Part shown: one piece after another, positions 24,743 through 33,503 of the stretch
How positions within the stretch are numbered: position 1 is the stretch's first letter
Layout of the letters: every line of letters starts with the position of its first letter
Source: JAXMCK01 sp046349395
GTDB lineage: Bacteria > Pseudomonadota > Alphaproteobacteria > Geminicoccales > Geminicoccaceae
Assembly: GCA_046349395.1 (NCBI GenBank)
Contig: JAXMCK010000006.1
Span: 434,001 to 498,000 of the forward strand
Length of the DNA: 64,000 nucleotides
Direction: 5' to 3'
Notes under the pieces: model-generated
Told to the model about the DNA's origin: nothing
Database searches by the model: none
The model's input: the letters and a program-made list of their open reading frames with translations, nothing else
Position numbers and translations under genes: made by a program

Positions 24743-25864
24743 TCAGGCGCCGGCGATCTTCTCGATCAGCGCGTTGACCTCGTGCGACTTCTCCATGTGC
24801 GTCAGATGCCCGGCATCGTCGTAGACCGTGACCGGGATCGAGGCCGGAAGTCCCTTGCCGTGGGTGCAGGGGATGATCCGGTCCTGCCGGCCCCAGACGA
24901 TCTGGACGGGCACCTTCAGTTCGCCGAGCCGGCCGGTGAGCTGCAGCGACTGCTGGCCGCCGGCGAAGGTGGCGGACGCGATCGTGTTCAATGCGGCGTC
25001 GACACCGTCGAGCCGTTTGAACTTGAGCACGTCCTCGACCATGTCGTTGGTGACGAGCGCAGGGTTCGCCACCAGCATCTCGAGCACGGGCTTCAGCTTG
25101 CGCGCCCGGCTCGTCGACATGAACCCGTCGATGTACTCCATCGAGATCTCGGGCCCGAGTCCGGCCGGACAGACGAGCGTGGCCGTCGCCACGAGCTCGG
25201 GGTGGTTGAGCGCCATGTCGAGGCTGATGGCCCCACCCAAGCTGTGGCCGACGAAGTGCGCGCGCTTGATGTGCAGCGCGTGCATGACCTCGGCCACCGT
25301 CGCGGTCATCGACCCGACATCGCCCTCGCCCACCATCTTGCTCGACCCGCCATGGCCCGGCAGGTCGATGGCGTAGGTGGTGTGCTTCTCCGACAGCGGC
25401 TCCTGGTTGAAGAGCCAGTTGTTCAGATCGCCACCGAAGCCGTGCAGGAAGATGACCGGATCACCGCCGGCGTCGCCGAGCTTGAGGTAGCGGATCCGCC
25501 TGCCGTGGATGTCGACATATTGCGGCTCCGGCCCCTTGGCCGTGGCGCGCGACGCCATCTCGGCGGCGAACCGCTCGGTGAACTCGGCGACATAGGCGTC
25601 GATGTCGGCATCCGATACGGTGCCGTCGGCGACGACGCCCAGCAAGGCGCCAACCGGGACGGTCTCGCCCGGCTGCACGACGATCCTGCGCAGGGGACCG
25701 GACACCGGGCTCTCGAAGACGTTGGCGATCTTCGAGGTCTCGATGTCCATGATCTCCTGGCCCTTGGCGATCGAGGCTCCCGCCTCGACGTGCCAAGCGG
25801 CCAGCATTCCCTCCTGCATCGCCAAGCCCCACTTGGGCATGACGATTGGTTGAATCTCCGCCAT
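24743..25864 (-). CDS. acoC: Acetoin dehydrogenase E2, dihydrolipoyl acetyltransferase with alpha/beta hydrolase domain
   Basis: This 373-residue protein begins with a lipoyl domain (residues ~5-78; lipoylated Lys45 in DIETSKIANVF). After a short linker comes an alpha/beta hydrolase catalytic domain from ~115 with GHSLGG (Ser208) and the late DAGHLTHMEK His. This domain order, without the usual 2-oxoacid acyltransferase core, is the AcoC hallmark. It accepts the acetyl group in cleavage of acetoin to acetyl-CoA and acetaldehyde. Its ATG overlaps the acoB stop. Confidence 0.93.
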   Translation of the reverse strand: MAEIQPIVMPKWGLAMQEGMLAAWHVEAGASIAKGQEIMDIETSKIANVFESPVSGPLRRIVVQPGETVPVGALLGVVADGTVSDADIDAYVAEFTERFAAEMASRATAKGPEPQYVDIHGRRIRYLKLGDAGGDPVIFLHGFGGDLNNWLFNQEPLSEKHTTYAIDLPGHGGSSKMVGEGDVGSMTATVAEVMHALHIKRAHFVGHSLGGAISLDMALNHPELVATATLVCPAGLGPEISMEYIDGFMSTSRARKLKPVLEMLVANPALVTNDMVEDVLKFKRLDGVDAALNTIASATFAGGQQSLQLTGRLGELKVPVQIVWGRQDRIIPCTHGKGLPASIPVTVYDDAGHLTHMEKSHEVNALIEKIAGA

Positions 25865-26877
25865 CAGTGCCCCTTACCGACCGCTTGCCGGACGGCCGCC
25901 TCGATCTTCTCCGGGCTCGGGATGTAGAGATCCTCGAGGGCCGGGGAGAAGGGGACGGGCGCGTGCGGCGCCGTCACCACCACCGGTGCCGACTTCAGCT
26001 TCTTGAACAGCTGGGTCGTCGCCAGGGTGACGATGTCGCCGGCGAGATTGCAGCGGGGGTGCGACTCGTCCACGACCACGAGGCGGCCGGTCTCGCCGAC
26101 CGTCTCCAGGATCGTGTCGATGTCGAGCGGCGAGGTCGTGCGCGGGTCGACGACCGTGCAGGAGATGCCGTCCTTGCCGAGCTTGTCCGCCACCTGGTTG
26201 GCGAAGTTCACCATCCGCCCGAAGGCCACGATGGTGACGTCGTCGCCCTCGCGGGTGACGTTGGCCTCGCCGAAGGGGATGGCGTAAGGCTCGTCCGGAA
26301 CCTCCATCTCCTCGTCGTACATTGCCTTGTGCTCGAAGAACATGACGGGGTCGTCATCGCGGATCGCCTGGATGAGGAGACCCTTCGCCTCGTAGGCGTT
26401 CGACGGGAGAACCACCTTCAGACCCGGGATGTGGGTGAAGAGCGGGTAGAGACACTGGCTGTGCTGGCTGGCGGCACGGAAGCCCGCACCGTACATCGTC
26501 CGGACGACCACAGGGGTCACCGCCTTGCCCCCGAACATGTACTTGAACTTGGCGGCCTGGTTGAAGATCTGGTCGAAGCAGACCCCCATGAAGTCGACGA
26601 ACATCAGCTCGGCGACGGGGCGCAGCCCGGTGGCGGCGGCACCGACCGCGGCCCCGATGAAGCTGCTCTCGCTGATCGGCGTGTCGAGCACGCGCTCGCG
26701 GCCGAACTTCGCCATCAGGCCCTTGGTCACGCCGAGCGGGCCGCCCCAGGCGTCGTCCTCGCCGGGAGCGCCCATGCCGCCGGCGATGTCCTCGCCCATG
26801 ACGATGACGCGGTGGTCGCGCTCCATCTCCTGACGGAGCGCCTCGTTGATGGCCTGCCGATAGGTTTTCTTGGGCAT
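25864..26877 (-). CDS. acoB: Acetoin dehydrogenase E1 beta subunit
   Basis: This 337-residue transketolase-like E1 beta chain has the conserved start region TYRQAINEALRQEM, VMGEDIAG and the TPISESSFIGAAVGAA block. The ThDP-contacting Glu and the late DPRTTSPLD/DESHPR segment are also present. It pairs with AcoA. It starts 15 bases after acoA and overlaps acoC by one base. Pyruvate or branched-chain dehydrogenase E1 beta are the nearest relatives, but the AcoC-type E2 settles the call. Confidence 0.92.
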   Translation of the reverse strand: MPKKTYRQAINEALRQEMERDHRVIVMGEDIAGGMGAPGEDDAWGGPLGVTKGLMAKFGRERVLDTPISESSFIGAAVGAAATGLRPVAELMFVDFMGVCFDQIFNQAAKFKYMFGGKAVTPVVVRTMYGAGFRAASQHSQCLYPLFTHIPGLKVVLPSNAYEAKGLLIQAIRDDDPVMFFEHKAMYDEEMEVPDEPYAIPFGEANVTREGDDVTIVAFGRMVNFANQVADKLGKDGISCTVVDPRTTSPLDIDTILETVGETGRLVVVDESHPRCNLAGDIVTLATTQLFKKLKSAPVVVTAPHAPVPFSPALEDLYIPSPEKIEAAVRQAVGKGH

Positions 26878-26892
26878 GGTCGTGCCGTCCGC

Positions 26893-27858
26893 TCAGTAGG
26901 AGACGTAGATGTCGGTGAGGAGGTCCTTCTCGGTCGGCATCGGCGCCGCCTTGGCCTCGTCAGTCACCTGGTCGATGTGCGCCTTCACCTCGCGATCGAT
27001 CCGGTCGAGCTCGTCCTTCTCGAGCAGGGCCGCCTCGATCACCCGCTTGCGGAAGATGTTGAGCGGGTCCTTGGTGGCGCGGAGCTTCGCGACCTCGTCC
27101 GGGGCGCGATAGGTCATCGCGTCGCCCTCGAAGTGGCCGAAGTAGCGGGTGAGCTTGACGTGGACGAGGCTCGGGCCGCCGCCGTTGCGGGCGCGGTCGA
27201 TGACCTCGCGGGCGACGTCGTAGACGGCGAAGAAGTCGAAGCCGTCGACGTCGTAGCCCGGCATGCCGAAGCCGGCAGCACGGCCGAGCTGGCTGCCGCC
27301 CACCGACCAGCTGCTGGACGTGCTCTCGGCGTAGCCATTGTCCTCGACGACGAAGATCGCCGGCAGGTTCCAGACCTTGGCGAGGTTGTAGCTCTCGAAG
27401 GTGGTGCCCTGGTTCGAGCCGCCGTCACCGACGAAAGCGATGGCGACGTTGCCGGTCTTCAGCGTCTTGGCGGTCAGGGCAGCGCCGCAGATCAGCGGCG
27501 GGCCGCCGCCGACGATGCCGTTGGCACCCATCATGCCCTTCTCGAGGTCGGCGATGTGCATCGAGCCGCCCTTGCCGCCGCACAGACCTTCCTTGCGGCC
27601 GAAGATCTCGAACATCATCGCCCGGACGTCGCAGCCCTTGGCGATGCTGTGGCCGTGGCCGCGGTGCGTGGAGGCGATGTAGTCGCCGTCCATCAGGTGC
27701 GTGCAGAAGCCGACACCCGAGGCTTCCTCACCGGCATAGAGATGGACGAAGCCGGGGATGTTGCCGGCCGAGAACTCCTCGTGGACCCGCTCCTCGAACT
27801 CGCGGATCGTACGCATCTGGTGATAGGCCTTGAGCAGCTCACCACGACTCAGTTGCAT
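26893..27858 (-). CDS. acoA: Acetoin dehydrogenase E1 alpha subunit
   Basis: This 321-residue E1 alpha chain has its ThDP/Mg motif GDGGSNQGTTFESY (from residue 144) closing at NGYAEST. HRGHGHSIAKG and FGRKEGLCGGKGGSMH are the typical substrate-channel blocks. The ATG at 27858 (MQLSRGELL) is chosen for the GGGAGG just upstream. It follows the ABC ATPase gene after 41 bp on the same strand, so importer and acetoin complex are probably one operon. Confidence 0.93.
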   Translation of the reverse strand: MQLSRGELLKAYHQMRTIREFEERVHEEFSAGNIPGFVHLYAGEEASGVGFCTHLMDGDYIASTHRGHGHSIAKGCDVRAMMFEIFGRKEGLCGGKGGSMHIADLEKGMMGANGIVGGGPPLICGAALTAKTLKTGNVAIAFVGDGGSNQGTTFESYNLAKVWNLPAIFVVEDNGYAESTSSSWSVGGSQLGRAAGFGMPGYDVDGFDFFAVYDVAREVIDRARNGGGPSLVHVKLTRYFGHFEGDAMTYRAPDEVAKLRATKDPLNIFRKRVIEAALLEKDELDRIDREVKAHIDQVTDEAKAAPMPTEKDLLTDIYVSY

Positions 27859-27899
27859 CACAGCCTCCCTTGAAAGGACAACGGACCGACGGCCTGGAG

Positions 27900-28991
27900 C
27901 TAGAAGTAGGCGAGCCCGGTATCGCGGGCGAAGAGGTGCCAACGCTCGGTGTCGAACGTCAGGTTGCAGGCCTCCCCGCGGCGACCCGTGTAATCGGGCT
28001 TCGTCTTGACCTGGAGCTTATGGTCGCCCAGCGCACAGTCCACAAGCATGTCACCGCCGAGCGGCTCGGTGACCAGGACCTGCCCGACGATGGGGTGCGG
28101 GGCGTTGGCGGGCACGATGTGGATCTCGTCGGGACGGATGCCCATCCGCACCTCGCGCACACCGTTGGCGGCCTTCAGCTTCGCGGCCTGGGTTTCCGTG
28201 ACGGGGGCCTCGAAGGCGGGGCTGACGACGTGCAGCCGGCCGCCCACCTCCTTCAGCTCGCAGTCGAGGAAGTTCATCGGCGGCTCGCCGACGAACCCTG
28301 CCACCCACTCGTTCACCGGGTGCAGGTAGATCTCCTGCGGCGTGCCGAACTGCTGCAGCACGCCGTCGTGCATGACGGCGATCCGGTCGGCCATCGACAT
28401 GGCTTCGAGCTGATCGTGGGTGACGTAGATCATCGTCGTCTTGAGATCGCGCTGCATGATCTTGAGCTCGCCGCGCATGTGGGCGCGCAGCTTGGCGTCG
28501 AGATGGGCGATCGGCTCGTCGAACAGGAAGAGCTGCGGCTCGCGGACGATGGCCCGGCCGATGGCGGTGCGCTGCTTCTGTCCGCCCGAGAGTTCGACCG
28601 GCCGCCGCTGCAGCAGATGCTCGATCTCCAGCATCTTGGCGGCACGCCTGACCTTGCTCTCGATCGTGGCGGCGTCGGTCCCGCGCAGGCGCAGCGGGTT
28701 CGCCATGTTCTCGAACACGGTCTTGTGCGGGTAGAGGGCGTAGTTCTCGAACACCATCGCGATGTCGCGATCCTTCGGCGGCAGATCATTGATCCGCTTC
28801 TCGCCGAAGAGGATGTCGCCGGAGGAGATGTGCTCGAGACCGGCGAGCATGCGGAGCGTCGAGGACTTGCCGCAGCCGGAAGGGCCCAGCACGGCCAGGA
28901 ACTCGCCGTCCCTGGCCTCCAGGTTGAGGTCCTTCACGGCGACGGTCTTGCCGTAATACTTCCAGACGTTGCGGATGCTGACCGAGGCCAT
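27900..28991 (-). CDS. ABC importer ATPase, MalK/UgpC type
   Basis: This 363-residue protein has Walker A GPSGCGKSS (35-43), signature LSGGQKQRT, Walker B LFLFDEP, switch His YVTHDQLEAM and a C-terminal TOBE domain. The signature and H-loop differ slightly from the other two MalK-type ATPases here, so this is not a recent duplicate. It lies behind its two permeases (8 bases) and ahead of acoA. Confidence 0.92.
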   Translation of the reverse strand: MASVSIRNVWKYYGKTVAVKDLNLEARDGEFLAVLGPSGCGKSSTLRMLAGLEHISSGDILFGEKRINDLPPKDRDIAMVFENYALYPHKTVFENMANPLRLRGTDAATIESKVRRAAKMLEIEHLLQRRPVELSGGQKQRTAIGRAIVREPQLFLFDEPIAHLDAKLRAHMRGELKIMQRDLKTTMIYVTHDQLEAMSMADRIAVMHDGVLQQFGTPQEIYLHPVNEWVAGFVGEPPMNFLDCELKEVGGRLHVVSPAFEAPVTETQAAKLKAANGVREVRMGIRPDEIHIVPANAPHPIVGQVLVTEPLGGDMLVDCALGDHKLQVKTKPDYTGRRGEACNLTFDTERWHLFARDTGLAYF

Positions 28992-28998
28992 ACGTTTC

Positions 28999-29877
28999 TT
29001 ATTCCCTTACCGCGCCCATGGTCAGGCCGGTCACCAGATAGCGGCGGATGAGGAGGCCCAGCGCCATCATCGGCAGCGTCGTCACCACACCCGCCGCCAT
29101 GATCGAGCCCCATTGGATGTTCTGCGGCTGGACCAGCTCCTTGGTCGCGACGGGCAGGGTCTTGGCCCCGCCCGAGCCGATGATCGAGGCGAAGAGGAAG
29201 TCGTTCCAGGCGAAGAGCACGCACAGCACGAGAAAGGCGCCGATGCCCGGGGCCACCAGCGGCAGGATCATGCGGAAGGCCTGGAAGCGGGTCGAGCCGT
29301 CGCACATCGAGGCTTCCTCGATGGCATAGGGCACATTGTCGAAGAAACCCTTCAGGATCCAGATCGCAAACGGCAAGTTGAAGGTCGTGTAGGCGAAGAT
29401 CAGGCCCGGCAGCGTGCCGACGAGGCCGGCCGAGCGGAAGATGGCGTAGAGCGGCACCAGCACGGCCACCACGGGCGCCATGCGGGTGCTGATGATCCAG
29501 AAGAACAGATCCTTCTTGCCGCGGAACTCAATGCGGGAGAGCGCGTAGGCGCACATCGAGCCCAGCACCACCGAGATCACCGCGGAGCCGAGCGCCGCAC
29601 CCAGGCTGTTGGCGAAATAGACGCTGAAGTTCAGATCGTAGAAGAGATTGACGTAGTGCTTGAAGGTCGGCGTGAAGTTGAAGAACAGGCCGATCCCCGA
29701 CCAGTCGCCGACCGCCGGCAGCTGGAAGGCGTCGAGCAGATCCTTCAGCGAGCTGACGAACATGATGAAGATCGGCAGCAGCGTCCAGATCAGGAAGAGG
29801 ACGAGGAACACGGCGATCAGGACGTCGCCGACGACGGTCAGCGGCGAGCGGTAGGTGACGACGTCGCGCGAGGCCAT
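28999..29877 (-). CDS. ABC importer permease, MalG type
   Basis: This 292-residue six-helix permease has the EAA loop YAIEEASMCDGSTRFQAFR. It is four bases after the MalF-type permease and eight before the ATPase. The N-terminus carries a longer first hydrophobic segment (VVGDVLIAVFLVLFLIW). Confidence 0.9.
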   Translation of the reverse strand: MASRDVVTYRSPLTVVGDVLIAVFLVLFLIWTLLPIFIMFVSSLKDLLDAFQLPAVGDWSGIGLFFNFTPTFKHYVNLFYDLNFSVYFANSLGAALGSAVISVVLGSMCAYALSRIEFRGKKDLFFWIISTRMAPVVAVLVPLYAIFRSAGLVGTLPGLIFAYTTFNLPFAIWILKGFFDNVPYAIEEASMCDGSTRFQAFRMILPLVAPGIGAFLVLCVLFAWNDFLFASIIGSGGAKTLPVATKELVQPQNIQWGSIMAAGVVTTLPMMALGLLIRRYLVTGLTMGAVRE

Positions 29878-29881
29878 CCGC

Positions 29882-30901
29882 TCAGTCTTCCGTGCGGCCG
29901 GTCTGCTTGCTGGCCGGGCTCTCGAAGACCCGCACCAGCAGCATGCCGAGGATGATGGTGACGACCAGCAGCGTCAGCGCGATCGCAGCACCGCGACCCA
30001 GCTTGAAGTACTGGAAGGAGACGTCGAACAGGTAGACAGGCAGGATGTTCGTCGCATCGGCCGGGCCGCCGCCGGTCAGGATCAGGATCGCGTCGATGAA
30101 ACGGAAATTGTCCATGAACCGCAGCAGGATCGCGATCAGCAGGAACGGGTAGAGGTTCGGCAGCGTGACGGCGAGGAAGTTGCGGACCGGCCCCGCACCG
30201 TCGACCATGTTGGCTTCGAGCTGATCGCGGGGCACGCGCTTCATGCCGGCCAGCGTGATCAGCGTGATCAGCGGCGTCCATTGCCAGACGTCGACCAGCA
30301 CGATGCCCCACATCGCCGTGCTGGCGGATCCCAGGATCGAAGTCTCGCCGAGGATGCCGAGGCTCTGGAACAGCCAGTGGTACCAGCCGAAGGTCGAGTT
30401 GTAGAGATAGTACCAGACGAGACCCGCGATGACGGGGGCCATCATCATCGGCATCAGGAAGATCGTGACCAGGATCTTCTCGAAGCGCGACTGGTTCAGG
30501 ATCACCGCCAGACCGACACCGAGCAGGATCTCGGTGGTCATGCAGAGCGCGCTGTACTTCAGCAGCAGCAGCCAGCCATTGGCGAACTTGGCATCGCGGG
30601 TGAAGAGGCGGATGAAGTTGTTGAAGCCGACCCACTCGTCGGCGCCGCCCACCTCGACATTGTGCAGGCTCATCCAGATGAGCCAGAAGAACGGATAGAG
30701 GGAGATGGCGGCCAGCACGACGATCGCCGGCGCCATCAGCCAGAAATAGTAGGACCGGGACGGCAGGGCATTGAAGTTGGCGGGCGTCCAGTCGATCACC
30801 CGCGCCCCCTCGCGCGCCACATAGGCCCGCTCGGTTGCGGCCGGAGCCGAAGCCCGCGGCGGCATCGAAGCGGTGCCGAGAGGTACCGAGGTTGCGGCCA
30901 T
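29882..30901 (-). CDS. ABC importer permease, MalF type
   Basis: This 339-residue permease has an N-terminal cytosolic extension of ~45 residues before the first helix (YYFWLMAPAIVVLAAISLYP) and the EAA loop VPRDQLEANMVDGAGPVRNF. Together with the MalG-type subunit it forms the channel of the importer fed by the large binding protein upstream. Confidence 0.9.
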   Translation of the reverse strand: MAATSVPLGTASMPPRASAPAATERAYVAREGARVIDWTPANFNALPSRSYYFWLMAPAIVVLAAISLYPFFWLIWMSLHNVEVGGADEWVGFNNFIRLFTRDAKFANGWLLLLKYSALCMTTEILLGVGLAVILNQSRFEKILVTIFLMPMMMAPVIAGLVWYYLYNSTFGWYHWLFQSLGILGETSILGSASTAMWGIVLVDVWQWTPLITLITLAGMKRVPRDQLEANMVDGAGPVRNFLAVTLPNLYPFLLIAILLRFMDNFRFIDAILILTGGGPADATNILPVYLFDVSFQYFKLGRGAAIALTLLVVTIILGMLLVRVFESPASKQTGRTED

Positions 30902-30929
30902 GTCGCCTGCCCGTCCCGGGTCCCTTGGA

Positions 30930-32456
30930 TCAGACGTCGTTCAGCTCGTTCGTCTGGTCCTTGATCGCGTTGCAGGCCTCTTCCGGGGTCTGCGAGCCGG
31001 AGATGCACTTCTGCACCTCGGTCAGGATGATCTGGTGGTACTCGTTGGCCTCCGGGATCTTGGGGCCGAGCGTGAAGTTCGGGTCCTTGATGCCGAAGTC
31101 GTAGACCGCGTTGAAGGTCAGTGCGTTCGGCATGTTGGTCGGCCGATTGCGCGCCCCCGCCACCTCGGGGATGGCCAGCACCGACTTCCTCGTCGGGGTG
31201 CCGCCGACACCGCTCAGCACGTTGAACTGCGTGTCCTTGGAGGTCGCCCAGATCGCGAAGATGTAGGCCGCGCGCTTCAGGTCCTCGGACGCGTTGCTGT
31301 TGATGCCGATGCCGCCGATGCCGCAGTTGCAGCCGTTCACCAGCAGGCCGTCACCGACCAGCCATTCCTTGGCACCCTTCGGGCAGGGCGCGTAGGCCGT
31401 CTTGCCGCCGGCGGCCTTGCTCGTCTTCTCGTCTTCGATCGAGGCCGCGAACTCGTGATACTGCACCTGCATGGCGATCTGACCGGCCTGATAGACCGTG
31501 TTCAGCTGCAGGGTGCCGTTCGCCAGGTTGTCGGGGTGGCTGACCTCGGCCTGCTCCTTGAACTTCTGCATGATCATCACCGACTGGGGATCGCCCCAGT
31601 TGGTCGGTCCGGGCTTCTTCGCACCGAGCTTGTCGTCGATGTCGAACTCGGTCCACTGGCCGTGCGCGTACATCATGCGCTGGATGTCGAGCTGCGTCGT
31701 CCACGCGAACGAGCCCTGGTGCTGGGCATAGCCGTAGGGCACGTCCTGGCCGGCTTCCTTCAGCTTCTTGAAGAACGCGGCGTACTCGTAGAGGTTCTTC
31801 CACGTCGTTTCCGGCGTGAACTCCATCCGGTAGCCGTATTCCTTCTCGAAGTCCTTCGTGTGCTGCTCGAAGAGATCCTGGCGGTAGAAGGTGCAGGCGA
31901 CGGCGGCGTCGTAGGGGAAGGCGATCAGCCGCTCGCGGGTGTACATGTGGCCGCAGGCGTCGAGGAAGTTCTCGAACCAGACCTCCTCGCCATAACCCTC
32001 GTCGATTTGCGGCAGCGTGTTGTCGCCGGTGTACTTCAGCAGGTCCTGGAAGTAGTCGGCGAAGGGAGCGCCGATCGGCTTGTCCTGGACGTAGTTAAGG
32101 TGGAAGTCGGACTTGCCGCCGCGCAGGTCGATGCCGATTTTCTGCTGCACGACCGGAAGATCGTCGGTGAGAATCTCCACCTGGATGCCGGTCAGGTCGT
32201 AGAACGGCTTCAGGTTGTCACGGATGGCGAAGGAGGGCGGCGTGTTCTCGCTCATGAACACGAGCTTGGAGCCGCTGTACTGCTTCCACTTCGCATCGTC
32301 CGAGGACTGAGCCTGGACGGGGTTGCGGACGATGACCGAGCTCAGGCCGACCGCGACCGATCCGGCACCCAGCGCCGTGGCGACGCCGCCGCCGAGCTCC
32401 AGGAACTTGCGCCGATCGACACGCTGATAGATCGGGTTCTTGGGCACTACAAACAT
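30930..32456 (-). CDS. ABC importer substrate-binding protein, Tat-exported
   Basis: This 508-residue protein has a twin-arginine signal: DRRKFLEL followed by the hydrophobic GGGVATALGAGSVAVGL and cleavage near VQAQS. The mature part is a large family 1 binding protein of ~465 residues with several Cys and an NCGIGGIGIN block. GGGGAGG precedes the ATG. It heads the importer-acoABC operon. The ligand is unknown; the acetoin genes behind it suggest a compound broken down through acetoin or a related alpha-hydroxyketone. Confidence 0.9.
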   Translation of the reverse strand: MFVVPKNPIYQRVDRRKFLELGGGVATALGAGSVAVGLSSVIVRNPVQAQSSDDAKWKQYSGSKLVFMSENTPPSFAIRDNLKPFYDLTGIQVEILTDDLPVVQQKIGIDLRGGKSDFHLNYVQDKPIGAPFADYFQDLLKYTGDNTLPQIDEGYGEEVWFENFLDACGHMYTRERLIAFPYDAAVACTFYRQDLFEQHTKDFEKEYGYRMEFTPETTWKNLYEYAAFFKKLKEAGQDVPYGYAQHQGSFAWTTQLDIQRMMYAHGQWTEFDIDDKLGAKKPGPTNWGDPQSVMIMQKFKEQAEVSHPDNLANGTLQLNTVYQAGQIAMQVQYHEFAASIEDEKTSKAAGGKTAYAPCPKGAKEWLVGDGLLVNGCNCGIGGIGINSNASEDLKRAAYIFAIWATSKDTQFNVLSGVGGTPTRKSVLAIPEVAGARNRPTNMPNALTFNAVYDFGIKDPNFTLGPKIPEANEYHQIILTEVQKCISGSQTPEEACNAIKDQTNELNDV

Positions 32457-32780
32457 TGCACGCCTCCCCTTCGCGCCGGCTCAGGTGGCCGGCGTGTTGC
32501 GTCGAGCTTGTCGCCACGGGAGACTTCGGACGACCGCGCGAATTGTATGAGCAGCAAGCTCATCGCGTGCCGTTGAACCGCCTCCCGGATCTCTTCGGAT
32601 CACTCGCGCAACTCAAAGGCGAGCGGGCACAGATGTCAAGGCGCTGATACATTCGTTCAGCGAGCGAGGCCTTGCACGAAACGCAACCGAATTCTCGGGC
32701 CGTAGCGGAGACCTACACCGCGGCTGCGTATGTCTATCCGGCTCGAAGAAAGATGGAGCCGATGATCCCGCGAGACGAGT
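32457..32780. other. Intergenic region upstream of the importer-aco operon
   Basis: No gene is visible in these ~320 bases. The region must contain the promoter of the - strand importer operon; the inverted repeat at 32547-32563 is the only distinct element. Confidence 0.45.
32547..32563. promoter_or_regulatory. Inverted repeat, possible operator
   Basis: ATGAGC (32547-32552) and GCTCAT (32558-32563) flank AGCAA, about 90 bases before the binding-protein start. It could be an operator for the importer-aco operon. No promoter boxes were assigned with confidence. Confidence 0.35.
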
Positions 32781-33356
32781 TCAGGGATCGAGTTCGACGT
32801 CCCAGTAGAGATAGTCGCGCCAGGACTCGTGCAGGTAGTTCGGCGGAAAAGCGCGGCCGTTGGTCCGCAACTGGTGTGCGGTCGGGATCAGCGGCCTGGT
32901 GATCGGATGCATCCCGCATTCGTGCGGGAGGCGGTTGCCCTTGCGCAGATTGCAGCGGGTGCAGGCGGTGAGGATGTTCGTCCAGCTGGTCCGGCCGCCC
33001 CTGGACCGCGGCACCATATGGTCGAAGGTCAGCTCCGACGCGCTGAACGGGCGGGTACAGTACTGGCAGCTGAATCGGTCGCGCAGGAAGACGTTGAACC
33101 GCGTGAAGGGCGGACGGCGGTCCTGATGGACGTACTGCTTCAGCGCCACCACGCTCGGCAGCTTGAACTCGAAGCCCGGCGAGCGGATCGTCCGGTCGTA
33201 GTGGCTGAGCACGGCCACCCGATCGAGGAAGATGGCCTTGATGGTCTCCTGCCAATTCCAGACGGAGAGCGGGTAGTAGCTCAGCGGTTGATAGTCGGCA
33301 TTGAGGACGAGGGCAGGGCATGCGGACAGCGGAAGCATGGTGCCCGGCCCCGGCAT
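32781..33356 (-). CDS. HNH endonuclease family protein
   Basis: This 191-residue protein has a McrA/HNH-type core: paired CxxC motifs (CQYC and CTRC) with FDHMVPRSRGGRTSWTN between them, giving the His-Asn-His metal finger. The N-terminal half (LVLNADYQPLSYYPLS) is the conserved part of a small chromosomal HNH family common in Alphaproteobacteria. It is not linked to a restriction system here. The start at 33356 is one of two close ATGs (other 33338). Confidence 0.85.
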   Translation of the reverse strand: MPGPGTMLPLSACPALVLNADYQPLSYYPLSVWNWQETIKAIFLDRVAVLSHYDRTIRSPGFEFKLPSVVALKQYVHQDRRPPFTRFNVFLRDRFSCQYCTRPFSASELTFDHMVPRSRGGRTSWTNILTACTRCNLRKGNRLPHECGMHPITRPLIPTAHQLRTNGRAFPPNYLHESWRDYLYWDVELDP

Positions 33357-33503
33357 CAGGCGGTGATACTGTGGAGGTCTAGACGTTCCTCGCGACGCAT
33401 CACGCGTCCTCCGACATGCTGCCTCGGTGCTCCGATGGCGCAGGGGTGAGCTACCGCAACCAGATGACCCTTTCAAGACAGGTCGGCGGCGCTGGTCCTG
33501 TGC

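Noticed and set aside
25846..27873. Very long open frame (675 codons) on the + strand opposite acoB/acoA
   Set aside because: It is the antisense shadow of two well-conserved E1 genes in GC-rich DNA; the translation is a low-complexity Arg/Ala/Asp/Glu/His mix with no family sense.
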